This document shows, in pieces, positions 23,187-33,710 of a stretch of 64,000 nt of DNA (position 1 is its first letter; every line of letters begins with the position of its first letter). Position numbers and translations under genes: made by a program. Below the pieces are notes generated by a model. That model had not been told where the DNA came from. It saw only the letters and a list, made by a program, of their open reading frames with translations, and searched no databases. Source of the DNA: Smittia aterrima (Eukaryota > Arthropoda > Insecta > Diptera > Chironomidae); assembly GCA_033063855.1 (NCBI GenBank), contig CP093830.1, positions 13,206,854 through 13,270,853 on the forward strand, read 5' to 3'.

Positions 23187-24306
23187 TCACTTTGCGAATT
23201 TCCTTTTGAGAGCAGGGAAAATTGCTTTTTCATAAAAGTCTTCAGCTCGATGAATCATTTCATCTAAATATTCCTTGTCTATGTCAATCCAGACTTTTGT
23301 AATATTTCGAGTCTTTTCGAAGTCGAGACTTGCAACAGCAAGAAGAGCTTTTGTCTTTCCTGTGATAAACATTTGCAGTTGGATTTGCGCGAAATATTTC
23401 TTCGAGAGCGTTTCAATGTTTATGTACTGCTCGAATGTGTTCGGAGTGCTCGGGCACTTTATTTCAAGAACAAAGTCCTTGTGAAGACCATCAGGAGAAG
23501 CAGCGAAGAAAGGATGAACATCTGGATTGATTATAAGTCCAGATCTCTGGAGTTCAGGATATTCTTTCTTCACTTCTTCGAACACAAATTCTTCTAAAAC
23601 TGTTCCTCGCATCATCGAAAAGCTCCAACCGCTTTTCTTTCCGAGATATTTGTCGACGAGCGATCCTCTCAACATTGTACACCTTGTTGTCTCATGAAGT
23701 CTCGATGCTGTGATCCTTCCGATTCGGAGATCATGCCAAAGAGTTGTGTCGGCTTGTTCGATTGTCAGATTATGCGCAACTTGAGTCAACTCAGGATTTT
23801 CCTTTAAAACTTTCACACAGTGATCATGGAATTCTTTGAAAGATCCTTTCCCAAGAGACTTCAACAGATTTTCCATCTTTAAAACTTGAACAGACAAGAG
23901 CAGTTCTTGAGGAAGCTCAATCAGTTTCTTTTTCTTCACAATCTTAATCTCATTGCTTAACAGCGAATCGTTTAACTTTCGTTTCTTTGATGTCTTCACT
24001 GATTTGTGATCCACCTCGTCCTTGATTTCGTTTTCAAGTTTTGTGATGAGAACTTTGCTGCTTCCACAGGTTTCTAAAATGAATGAATTAAATATTTTCC
24101 AATGAAATATTCAACGAAAACTCACCGATCTCCTCTTCATCAAGTTCAACTTTAACTTCGTGATTCTTTCCATTTAATTCGTAGAAAAATACTTTTTCCA
24201 ACGAATTTCTATTGTCTGCAAGAGATTTTCTTGTTGATGATCTCGTCGATCTTACAATCTTCTTATTTTCTTGGTCGTCGTGTCGTTTGAGGGCTTTTGA
24301 AGTCAT
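23187..24306 (-). CDS. YqaJ-type (lambda-exonuclease-like) nuclease domain protein
   Basis: Two exons, 24306-24126 and 24073-23187 (phase 1), giving 355 residues. The N-terminal 170 residues are Lys-rich and acidic without a recognised fold. Residues about 170-345 match the YqaJ / PD-(D/E)XK recombinase-nuclease family: GRITAS at about 179-184, AASPDG with the metal-binding Asp at about 255, the EIKC motif (Glu264, Lys266) and QIQLQ at about 290-294. All core catalytic residues are present. Proteins of this fold resect double-stranded DNA ends in phages; related domains occur in many animal genomes, often in mobile or virus-derived genes. No transposase or other viral gene lies next to it, and it has an ordinary intron, so it may be a resident host gene. 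Biological role unknown. Confidence 0.8.
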
Positions 24307-24490
24307 TTTAATTAAAGTTTTGTAAATTTATGTTTTGTTTACAATTTTACGCGCCAAAAGTTTATGAAGGTAAAAATTTAGAAATGTCTTGAAAACTTCG
24401 ACAATAATCCCCTCGAGCTAAAAAATAGTTTCACAGATGTTTTTGCCTTTCATTTAGATTCGTATTGTTCTATCTAAAAGACTCAACAAG

Positions 24491-24797
24491 ATGAAGTTTA
24501 TAAATTTGTTCATTTTCGCTTTGTTTGCTCCTTTTGTATTTGGTAAGAAGATTTAAAACTTGAACTCGAAGAACATTTCCTTAATAATTTCCATCAACAG
24601 TCCACGCTCGATATAATCCTGCTTTACAAGCAATGGCATACGGAAAAATCGCTCAAGAGATAATGCAGTTAGAAGGAGGCTTTGAATCGCACGACAATCG
24701 GATGAGATATTTTAAAATTCTGAATGAAAACAGATTGTTGGATGATAAGGATTTCAAATTGATCATGAATGGATTTAAATTTGAACAGGAACTTTAG
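24491..24797 (+). CDS. Small secreted protein, 82 aa (cluster member A)
   Basis: Exons 24491-24542 and 24601-24797, 82 residues. It begins with a hydrophobic signal peptide (MKFINLFIFALFAPFVFG), interrupted at its end by a phase-1 intron. The mature part is short, charged and probably helical, with the motif LLDDKDFKLI near the end and the last four residues EQEL. It is the first of three consecutive plus-strand genes with the same design. AATAAA lies at 24862-24867, and it is divergent from the YqaJ gene with 184 bp between starts. I do not recognise the family. Similarity to member C around LDD suggests common descent. Confidence 0.75.
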
Positions 24798-24861
24798 CTC
24801 TTTAGCTTAAAGCCAGGAAACTTTTCTCATGTATACGTAGGCGATGACTTTTTTAAAAGCA

Positions 24862-24867
24862 AATAAA
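24862..24867 (+). terminator. Poly(A) signal of secreted protein A
   Basis: AATAAA 65 nt after the stop codon and 69 nt before the next gene's start codon, so it can serve only this gene. Confidence 0.6.
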
Positions 24868-24935
24868 ACTGTTTTTCAAGATATTCGTCTCGCGATCTTA
24901 TTTATCGTTTTGTCTTCCAACGGAAAAGTCTGAAA

Positions 24936-25912
24936 ATGAAGTGTCTCGTATTATTTTGTTGTTACGCAATTTTTGTTTCGTCATCAACAGGTAAAGTCAA
25001 ATATTTCTATTTATTTAATAGCGAATCATGAATTGTTTTGTAGTTTCAAGTGATGAAATAGATGAGAAAATCGAAGATGGTATTGTTGAATCTATCGATG
25101 AAAACGTTGTTGGAGAGGGCGATTTTATATTTCAAGATCATGATGCATTAAAAGATAAATTAGGGAAATTAGATGAGAATCAGTTAGAAGCATTGTTGAA
25201 AAAGCTACAAGGCTTCCAAGGATTGCTAAAAGAAAAAGAAACTGTTCCAACTGAAAAAATATCGAACGACAACGTGGCAACTAACGTTGATGATGACAAA
25301 GGACCACTTGATGTCAATAAATTGACAGACACGTTGAAGAATTTGGATCTTGGTGGTCTTTTAAAATTAGCAGGAAATTTCAAAGCAAATGAAGCACCGA
25401 ATGATGATAAAGCAGCTAAGGCTGAAGACGGCAAAGGATCCCCTGATCTCAGTAAATTGACTGATTCGTTAAAAAATGTGGATATTGGAAGCCTTTTAAA
25501 ATTAGCAGGAAATATATTGCCTAATGAAAAAAAGGAATCAAACGATAACGCCGAAGATAACAAGGGATCATTTGATATCAATAAATTGACTGACACGTTA
25601 AAGAATATAGATCTCGGAAGTCTTCTAAGTTTAGCAGGAAATGGCAAAGAAAAGACAGCAAACAATGATGACGCAGCCAAAACTGAAGATGGTAAAGGAT
25701 CACCTGACCTCAGTAAATTGACGGACATTTTAAAGAATGTGGACCTTGGAAATCTTTTGAAACTTGCAGGAAATGGAAAAGCACAAAACGATCCATCAAA
25801 ATCTGTGGATTTCAGTAAACTAGCTGGTACATTGAAAGATGGTTTATTAAAAGATGGTATAAATAAAGAGTCAATTAAGAATATGTTGAAGAAGCTCTCT
25901 GATGAACTTTAA
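24936..25912 (+). CDS. Secreted acidic repeat protein (cluster member B)
   Basis: Exons 24936-24990 and 25044-25912, giving 307 residues. A signal peptide (MKCLVLFCCYAIFVSSS) is split by a phase-1 intron as in its neighbours. The mature protein has an acidic N-terminal part and then four repeats of about 43-45 residues, each with the core KLTDTLKNLDLG and then LLKLAGN, followed by a fifth, degenerate unit (VDFSKLAGTLKDG). Between the Leu-rich cores lie charged linkers rich in Asn, Asp, Lys and Glu. The cores look amphipathic, so bundling or lipid binding is possible but speculative. It ends in SDEL, a KDEL-like tetrapeptide. No known family recognised; likely a lineage-specific secreted protein. 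Confidence 0.8.
25301..25850 (+). repeat. Internal tandem repeats within secreted protein B
   Basis: Units begin at about 25301, 25436, 25565 and 25697, with a shorter degenerate one at 25802. Spacings are 135, 129, 132 and 105 nt, all multiples of three, so the frame is kept. Units 2 and 4 are most alike (KGSPDLSKLTD, preceded by AEDG/TEDG), as are 1 and 3 (DVNKLTDTLKN / DINKLTDTLKN), which suggests duplication of a two-unit block. Confidence 0.85.
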
Positions 25913-25977
25913 CAACAAAATATTTCAATTACTAAAATTTTTTATCTGTCTCTGATACATTTGTTTAAATAGATTTC

Positions 25978-25983
25978 AATAAA
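25978..25983 (+). terminator. Poly(A) signal of secreted protein B
   Basis: AATAAA 66 nt after the stop codon and 59 nt before the next gene's ATG. Confidence 0.6.
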
Positions 25984-26041
25984 AACTACAGAAACCGATA
26001 AAATATTTCATTTTCATTCCTCGATTAGCTTTGCTACAGAA

Positions 26042-26346
26042 ATGAAGTTTCTTCTTTTAATTTTCATCGCAATTTCTCTCTCAGCGTGTGAAGGCAAGTT
26101 CAATTAATTTTTCTTCCTTTTGATTTGAATGATTTAACTGAATTTGATTTAGAAGATTCAGAATCATCAGTTGAGAAAGCTGGCATTGCGGAAATGTATC
26201 ATTTATCCGAGCTTATGAAAGCAAATCATCCAATGCATCGAACGAAAGATGAAAAGTTGGAATTTATCTTAGATCTTGGAGAAAAGAAGCATCTCGATGA
26301 CGAGCAGGTCCATAAACTCGTGAGAATACTTAACGATGAACTTTAA
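26042..26346 (+). CDS. Small secreted protein, 81 aa (cluster member C)
   Basis: Exons 26042-26093 and 26153-26346, 81 residues. The signal peptide (MKFLLLIFIAISLSA) is followed by a phase-1 intron at the same place as in member A; both first exons are 52 nt. The donor appears to be GC rather than GT (AAG|GCAAGT), a rare but accepted GC-AG intron. The mature peptide is charged and helical, with HLDDEQVHKLVRIL aligning to LLDDKDFKLIMNGF of member A, and ends in NDEL. An AATAAA at 26345-26350 overlaps the stop codon, so the 3' UTR must be extremely short. Function unknown. Confidence 0.7.
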
Positions 26347-26576
26347 TAAAAATTATTAAAGACATTGCATCTTGTTTTAAAAAAAACATTTGTTTAAACA
26401 TCAAATATCTCGCGAATTGACGAGCTGGCGTGAATTTGTTTTCAGTTCCGGCAAGATCCAATCTAGTCCGTTACAAATATTTAAAAAAAAACTCTCAGAC
26501 GATTTCAATAATCCAAAATTATTTCATAAAACGTGCGAGTTTGTTTATGAAACAGAAATAAATTAATTTAATCGAA

Positions 26577-29187
26577 ATGAAAGCAAAGAAAGGAAAGAAA
26601 GGCAATCAATCTGATGCACTTTACGCTAAGAAGACCAAAGTGATCGCGAAGAAGATTAATCCATTTGAAGTTCATCAGAATCGAGAGAAGTTTAATGTGT
26701 TGAATCAAAGGCAGACTCACAGTCATGGACAGCCGCTTGTGTCAAGACAGCTCGCTTTGGAGAAACGAAAGCAGACGATTGGAGTTGAATATAAACTTAA
26801 GAACAACGTCAATGTATTCCAAGATAACAGAAAAGCAGGATTCAAAGTTCCGAAGGAATCGATTTATAATTTAAACGATTCGGAAGTTCTCACTCATCGT
26901 GGACAAACTTTGGCGCAAGTCGAAAGGTTTGATGACATCGAGCCTGAGGAAGAAGAGATGTCTGATGATGAGATGCGACTTGACGGTGAGTTCAACTCTA
27001 GTTACTTTAGGATAATTAACTAATTTGATTGGTTTTTTAGCGAAATTCACGGAAGCTGCTCATTTCGGAGGTGGAAACGATGAAGATGACAGACGAGACC
27101 GCAAAACAGTCATTGAAGAGTTGATTGCCGAGTCAAAGAAGAGAAAAGCTGAGAAAGCTCGTGATCACGATGAAATCCTCGATTTAACAGAGAAGCTTGA
27201 TAGCAATTGGAAAGAACTTCTTCCAGTTGTCGGCAAACTTCATCGACAAGAAGCAGAACATCACGAGCCAGATGAGTACGATCGACTTGTGAAGGAAATG
27301 ATCTTTATGCCTCGTGGAGAACCAACAGAAAAACTTAAGAATGAAGAAGATATCGCCAAAATCGAGAAAGATCGTCTTGAGAAGTTGGAACGTGAAAGAT
27401 TGAAGAGAATGAGAGGCGAGGAGGAAGATGAAGCTGCTGACAATCAACCAAAGCATCGATCAGCTGATGATCTTGATGATGGATACTTCCTTGAACCGTT
27501 CGTTGATGAACCTGAAGAAACAAAAGTTCTTAGTTATTCAATTAATGCTGAAGATGAAAGAAAACAATCAGAGAATGAAGAATCAGCTGATGAGGATGAC
27601 GATGAAGAAAAGTTACAACCCAAAAATGTCAAGAAAGACTTAGCTGTTGAAAACGAATCAGAGGAAGAAAGTGGTTCTGAAGAAGAAGACGAGTCTGATG
27701 CTGATAGCCTTGATGATTTGAAAGCTGATGAATCTGAGGATGAGAAGTCAGAGCAAGAAGAAGTGAAAGAAGTCGTCAAAGTGTTAAAGATTTCCACTGA
27801 CGACGATGACGTCAAAAAGGCTCCAAAGCAAGCTGAGAAATCAAAGGAGGAAACGATGAGCAAGAAACACCTCGAAGCATTAGAGAAAATTCCTTTCACG
27901 ATAGAAATGCCAGAGAGCTACGAGAATCTAGTAGAACTCTTAGAAAGTCAGTCAGCAAGCGTTCAAGGCGTAATCGTCGACCGAATAATCAAGACAAACC
28001 ATTTGCGTTTGCATTTCTCAAATCGTGGCAAAATGCTGAAACTCTTCGCTTATCTTCTTCAATATGTTAATGACATGTTTTCAAGCTCCGACGAGAAGAA
28101 TATCAGCAAACAATTTTCAACTTTACAAGAGCTCAGTCCTCTCATGTTTGACTTAATTCAAATGAATCCGGAAGAAGGCTCAAAATGCTTTTTGGAAGTA
28201 ATCAGAGAAAAGTATGAAGACTTCAAGAAAACTCCGAAAAGATTTCCTCGATTGGACTCATTAATCTTTCTAAAACTCATCGGATCACTCTTCCCGACTT
28301 CAGATTTCCGTCATCCGATCGTGACTCCTTCGACAGTCTTTATTCATCACATATTGTCTCAATCGAAGGTGAGAACACGTTCGGACATTGCATCAGGTCT
28401 GTTCTTAGTGACTCTCATGCTTGACTTCCAACAACTGTCAAAGAAATTCCTGCCTGCAGTCATGAATTTCCTGAACGGAGTTTGCTACTTGGCGATTAAG
28501 AAATCAATTGTAGAAAAGATGAGACCAATCCCACCATTCAAGAAAAACGACGACTTCTTAGTGATTGAAAAGAAAATCTCTGGTGAGATTGAGAAGATGA
28601 AGTCTAAAGACTTCCTGGAAGAATCAATCGATGACGACTTCAAAGTTCGAGCTCTCAGCATGACAGTGAACTTAATGAAAGATTACGTGAAGCTTTACGA
28701 CGAACTCGTCGGAATGAAATACTTTTTAGATCCGTTCGAGACAGCTCTGGCTCGTCTTAGTGATCAAAAACATTTGCCAACTTCGTTGAAGGAAAATATC
28801 AAGAAAACGATAGAAGACTTCAAGAACATTCGATTGGACAAGAAGTTCACGTATCCTGTGCCTGAAAACAAGATTCAACCGATGATTAGATTACTGGAGC
28901 CTCGATTTGAAACAGTTTTGTCAGATCGTCGCACAATGTACAGTCAAGCGCAGGGCGCCAAGGCAGAGCAGCAAAAGCTCAAGCACATGATTAAACGCGA
29001 ATTCAAATCAGCGAAACGAGAACTTCGTCGTGATAATGAATTCTTGAGCAAAGTCAGACATAAGCGAAGACAAGACATGGATCGTGAGCGACAGGCGAAG
29101 GTCAAGAGAATCTTTAATGAAGCCAGCGTTCAACAAAGTGAATACAACGCTTTGTCAAGAACGAAGGGACGAAAAGGAAAATTTTAA
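26577..29187 (+). CDS. NOP14: Nucleolar protein 14 homolog (U3 snoRNP / SSU processome)
   Basis: Exons 26577-26985 and 27041-29187 (phase 1), 851 residues, close to the 850-860 typical of the family. NOP14 is a nucleolar scaffold of the small-subunit processome, needed for 18S rRNA processing and nuclear export of pre-40S particles. The N-terminus is Lys-rich (MKAKKGKKGN) with the family-typical INPFEVHQNREKFNVLN and the ALEKRKQTIGVEY stretch, then a long Glu/Asp/Ser-rich middle (about residues 300-430), an alpha-helical repeat region and a basic C-terminus ending in RTKGRKGKF. The start is the first ATG in frame and is followed at once by the basic leader. Identification rests on remembered family features and is firm. 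It converges on the gustatory receptor gene. Confidence 0.93.
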
Positions 29188-29203
29188 ATTAACATTGAAA
29201 ATC

Positions 29204-29221
29204 TTTATTATTTGAAATAAA
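29204..29221. terminator. Overlapping convergent poly(A) signals (NOP14 and Gr)
   Basis: AATAAA for NOP14 is at 29216-29221 on plus. A reverse AATAAA (TTTATT on plus) at 29204-29209 serves the minus-strand receptor gene, whose stop is at 29232. Only 44 bp separate the two stop codons, so the two 3' UTRs must be tiny or overlap. Confidence 0.65.
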
Positions 29222-29231
29222 AGTTGATAAT

Positions 29232-30632
29232 TCAAACAGAAGTTAAATTGCTTGTTATGTTTGTCATCATCGCGCTTCCATTCTCATCCTCGTAATTTTT
29301 GAACTGAATCAAAATCACCAAGTAAGTTGTGCAAGCAGAAATTATCGTGAAGAAGAGCGACATGTCGATTGAGAAGAAGTTGTTAGCCGAGAATTCTGTT
29401 TTGAGATGAATTGATTGAAGTGAGAACATGTCAACGAAATCGCTTAGCTCATCTTCGTTGGCTTCATTGCTGAACTTTCGCAAATACAATCCACAGGTCT
29501 CGATCTGAAATATTCAATAATTTAAAATCAAAATTCACAACTTGTGAATCACTTACTTCGTTTCTAGTCCAATGGCAATAAAAGCAAATCATTGTCATTT
29601 TGATTATATTAGGGAGAAGCCAAATGAGCAGTGCGAGGATTCTGAAAACTGATTGATCAGGATCTTCAAAAAATCCAATGTAGAACATTCCAAATATCTG
29701 AGTTGTAAGAAGAGTGAAATCATGAGCGAACTGCAGAACCATCGACGAGCCATAAAGTTCATTGAGACTCTCAACACATGAGCAGAGACTTTTATACATT
29801 TTCGTGTAGCGAAGCATTTCATTGCAAAGAGCTTCCTTGGTCTTATATTGTTTCTCAAGCACTTCCGGTGGGAATCTGATGATTTCGTGAAGCTTTCCAT
29901 TAACTTTCGACATTCGAATTAAAATAAAAACGACGTAACTGACAAAGCCATGAGTAAAGATTCCTGAAGTCGAGGATTGAACGATGTAGCATGAGAAAGT
30001 TGAGATTGCAGCAGGCGAGCGAATGTCGAGCATAAAGAAATACATCACAGCGGCGACAACGATATTGTAATAAACTAAAACGACGATGATCCCAATGATT
30101 ATTCGAAGGTTGTAATTGTCGTAATTGAGTTTCAAATTGAAATTGTATCTGATTGAGTCATCAATTTTCTGTATCTTCTCAATGAACTTGACTTGATCGT
30201 TACGTTTCCATAACGCCACGAGCATGAAATACAAAGAATTGATGACGGTCAAAGTGAATTCCAAGTAACCGACGAGCGAGAAAAGACGAAATCCTTTTGC
30301 GTCTGGAAAGAAAATAATTTTACTTTCATTGGAAATTTAAAATAATTTATTTTATCACCAGCACTGGTCTGAAAAAAGTTTTCTGGTTTCTCAAAGTAAA
30401 CTTTGTGGCCAATGAAAGCAAGCTCCACTGCAAATACTACAATCACAAGCAAAGATAAAAATATTTCTCGTTTGTCTGTTATGACTTTCGAGCGACTTTT
30501 GTCAGGTCTGAAGACTGCAAGTCTGTACCATCCTTGAGTTCTAAACAACCATTTCATCGAATTTATTAAATCCATTTTAAGCTTTGAACTGTCACTGCCG
30601 ATCGAGAACTCTTCGTCGACAATTTTATTCAA
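29232..30632 (-). CDS. Insect gustatory receptor
   Basis: Exons 30632-30359, 30302-29557 and 29504-29232, giving 430 residues, typical for the family. It is a seven-transmembrane protein with hydrophobic segments spread along its length. The last segment carries TTYLVILIQF, matching the TYhhhhhQF hallmark of insect gustatory receptors. The final intron (phase 0, before ETCGLYLRKF) lies close to the C-terminus, as in many Gr genes. These proteins form ligand-gated cation channels in taste neurons with the N-terminus inside the cell. It is an apparently intact single gene with no neighbouring receptor in the window. The ligand and orthology to a named Drosophila Gr cannot be told by eye. It might be mistaken for an odorant receptor, but the motif argues for Gr. 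Confidence 0.85.
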
Positions 30633-30801
30633 TTTTTTTTATCGTCGAATCGAAATCTTTTGAGTGAGAACTTAATTAATTGGATATCGATTTCCTGATA
30701 ATGACAATTAATGGAATTTAGATAATTAAAACATTTCTCATCAATTTCTCACAGTTTTATTGAATTCAATCAATTAATTAAAAATAACAAAGCTTTTATC
30801 T

Positions 30802-32240
30802 TTAAGCTTCACCAAAATTTTCAATTTTCAAAAGCTCGCAAGTGTAATCGAAGAGTTTCTTCGTCTCGATTGGATTTCCTGCTTTCTTATGAGATTTATC
30901 GAAGTAGCAGTTGCTGAGATAGGTTCCACCTTTTCCCTCTAAATACGGAGACATAGCTGCGTAAACGATTGTTCGTGAACCTGCTTCGGGTTTCTAAAAA
31001 AAAGTTTGAGCTTAATTTAAGAAAAAATCATTTCAACTTTTACCTTATAAAAAATATTTTTGAACCACGGAATGTAAGTGTTTGATGAATGCTCGAAAAG
31101 ATCTGTGTTTACAATCCCCGGATGAGTTGCATGAACTTGAACATTCAACTTTCTTTCTTTCATGAGATTGTCAAGATATTTCGTGAAGAAAACTTGCGCA
31201 AGTTTACTTTTGCCGTAAGCGTCAGCTGGATAGTAAAATTTCCTGAGAAATAAACTGTCAGTTCTGTAGATTCAAAATAAAGCTCCGAAGTCTTCTCACT
31301 TGCAATGAAAATCGTCGTAGTTCATTTCGGCGATTCGATGAACGCACGAGGAAACATTTACGATGCGCACATTCTTCTCGTTGTTTTCTTTCGAGCCGGC
31401 GATCAGTTGTGGTAGTAAAAGATGAGACAGCAAGAAATGTCCTAAATAGTTTATTGCCATTTGTGATTCAAAGCCATCGACAGTCTCTTTGTATGGAGTG
31501 GCCATTACGCCAGCTACACATCGCCAAATATAAATAAAACATTTAAAAAAAATTACAAAAGGTCTCACCATTGTTGATTAAAACATGAATCGCTGAGAAT
31601 TTCGTTTGAACTTTCTTCGCAAACTCTCGAACTGAACTCATGTCGCCAGTGTCGCACTGTTCATAGAAAAGCTTTCCTTCTGTTAAACTTTTGTCGATTA
31701 CACTCTCAACAGACTTTTTAGCGCCATCGGGGTTTCTAACACCTTCAAAAAAAATAAAATTAATTATGACAAACGCAATCTCAACGTCAATTGGTGGTTA
31801 GTCCGTTTACGTAAATCAAACCTGTTAAGTTACTTTTAGTAATTTGACTGGAATTGTTTTCGCTTGAAGACAATTGAAAATAAAAAATCAAACTCGTTCT
31901 CACCCATCACGACTGTCATCTCGCATTTTAGTAATTTCTCAACGACGTACACTCCTATTCCTCGATTTCCGCCAGTTATCACTGCGACTTGATGCGGTAG
32001 TTTGATCAGCTCTAAAATGAAAGGAAATAAAGCAACGACCTCCATCAATTTTTGAATGACTCAACTGATTCTATTTCTTCGTCTAAGAAATAAATCTTCG
32101 TTTTGTGATCGAAGTCCACAGAGGATTGTCTTTATTTCAAACTTAAACTCCCACCACGATTTGGGGAACTCTTTAGTTGTTCGAAAGAAAAAGAAAAGTA
32201 AAATCGGATGCAAGAGAATCCAGAGAATGATTCCGATCAT
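30802..32240 (-). CDS. Short-chain dehydrogenase, retinol-dehydrogenase-like (copy 1)
   Basis: Six exons: 32240-32066, 32011-31904, 31742-31569, 31513-31300, 31242-31044 and 30993-30802; 353 residues. A hydrophobic N-terminal anchor (MIGIILWILLHPILLFFFF) is followed by a classical NAD(P)-binding SDR: TGGNRGIG, the CDTGD acidic motif, NNAG (spanning a junction), NVSSC with the catalytic Ser, and YGKSK providing the YxxxK Tyr/Lys. It resembles the RDH11-14 / CG2064-type enzymes that reduce retinal or other lipid aldehydes at the ER or mitochondrial outer membrane. The first donor (A|GTTGAG) is weak, but phase and similarity to the two paralogs support it. It has one intron more than copy 3 (after DDFHCK). 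Reverse AATAAA at 30766-30771. Confidence 0.87.
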
Positions 32241-32561
32241 GATGACGATAACTTTTTAACGAACTGAAGACTGCGAAGATCAACAAGAGACTGATTGAAA
32301 ACTCCCTTTGAATGCTCAACAGTCAACAACTCAACAGAAGAGAAAAGAAACTGGGCCTGACAACTTTTTCGGCCACGCGAAGACGAAGATCAGGTTTCTC
32401 TTGGAAATTTAATATTTACTCTCCTTCCAGTTTGGGATCCACGTGATTTGTATTTTGAACGATTTTAAAGTGAAAACAAATCGCTAACAATTATAAATCT
32501 CTTTTTATTTGAGTACAAAATAATTCTGCAATTCCAACTTTTCCAATGACAAAAAATTTCT

Positions 32562-33710
32562 CTACTTCGATGTCTCTGGGATATCGTAAAGGCCACACTC
32601 TCGATTAGCAGGAACTGCTTTGTCTAATTGGAAGAGAAACGAATTAAATTATGTTACAAATTGGGCAAATAATTAACTTACCGATTCTCTTCGGATACGG
32701 CAAATTCAAATTCTTCATGATCTTCGATTAAAATGAGAAGAAAAAAATTATTCAGTGCAAATCGAATAATTGCAAACTTACCTCAACAAATTCTTCAAGT
32801 TCTCGTGTCAATCGTGGATTGTACTTCTTCTCCTCAGCCACGGTTGATTCTAGTTGACCTCTGAAAGATTTCCATTTGAAATCATTGAAATATTTTGCAA
32901 AAGAATTGAACAAACTTGTAATCGTGCCCAGGATAGATTCGAAAGTTGTCTGGTAATGAGAAGATTTTCTCGTGAACGGAATGATACAAAGTTTTAGCGT
33001 CTCCCTCTTGGAAATCCGTTCGGCCACATCCACGAATCAACAAAGTATCGCCAGTGAATGCAATGCTTTGCTCGTGAACAATGTAAGTCATGCAACCTAA
33101 AATAAAAAAATTATTTCTTCCGTTGGAATTATTTTTGAAAAAATTCTAAACCATTTGTGTGTCCTGGAGTCGACACCGCAATAAGTTTGTGTCTCCCAAA
33201 CTCAACAGCTTCGCCATCTTCCAAAAAACGATCAGCATTCGAATCTGCATTCTTTCCAATGACGCTTAACGTTCCATGTAAGAGATGCTTGAGGTAGCCA
33301 GTGCCTGTGATGTGATCAGCATGACAGTGAGTGTTCAACGCGAACTTCAACTTTAAGCCTAACTCTCTGATCAATGTTGCGTCGCGCGTTGCTTTCTCTA
33401 ACACTACAACGACAATATGATTTTTCTCATGACCTTGATTTATCTTATAGACTCAACCTGGATCTATTATAACCGCTTCTTTGCTCGCAACATCGCCTAA
33501 GAGGTATGAGTAGGTGCACGAAACATCATCGAAGAGCTGACGGAAGAAGAAATCCTTCGTGAACTGAGCTCGCTCTTGCATAACTGTTGAATGATGTAAA
33601 CGTGTAAGCACAAGCCTCTGACACAACTCTTGACGTTCTCGACTTATCATCGAAGGCTGGATTACTAGACGCTTTGCGTGTTGCGTTATTGCGTTCCTAA
33701 ACATCATCAT
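32562..33710 (-). CDS. ETHE1: Persulfide dioxygenase ETHE1, mitochondrial
   Basis: Six exons: 33710-33458, 33403-33152, 33096-32916, 32860-32782, 32721-32682 and 32623-32562; 288 residues. ETHE1 oxidises glutathione persulfide to sulfite in the mitochondrial matrix during hydrogen sulfide breakdown. The metallo-beta-lactamase fold is plain: THCHADH, with GHTNG and GDTL. The predicted iron ligands His110, His166 and Asp185 keep exactly the spacing of human His79, His135 and Asp154. The family-specific STVAEEKKYNPRLT and NLNLPYPKRID are also present. About 30 extra N-terminal residues, basic and with few acidic residues, look like a mitochondrial presequence. Two donors (GTTTAG at 33151 and GTTTGT at 32915) are weak, but frame and homology require them. 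It lies between two unrelated oxidoreductases and is divergent from the thioredoxin gene. Confidence 0.93.

Noticed and set aside
23187..24306. YqaJ gene as part of an integrated virus or transposon
   Set aside because: No transposase, polymerase, capsid or terminal repeats were found around it, and it has an ordinary short intron. Origin by old capture is still possible.
25180..25728. 182-residue minus-strand open frame
   Set aside because: It is the antisense shadow of the repeat protein; its regular LPSS/FFNVSVNLL pattern mirrors the plus-strand repeats.
27534..27899. Ser-rich minus-strand open frame opposite NOP14
   Set aside because: It is the complement of the Glu/Asp-rich NOP14 acidic region, which always gives Ser/Phe-rich antisense frames.
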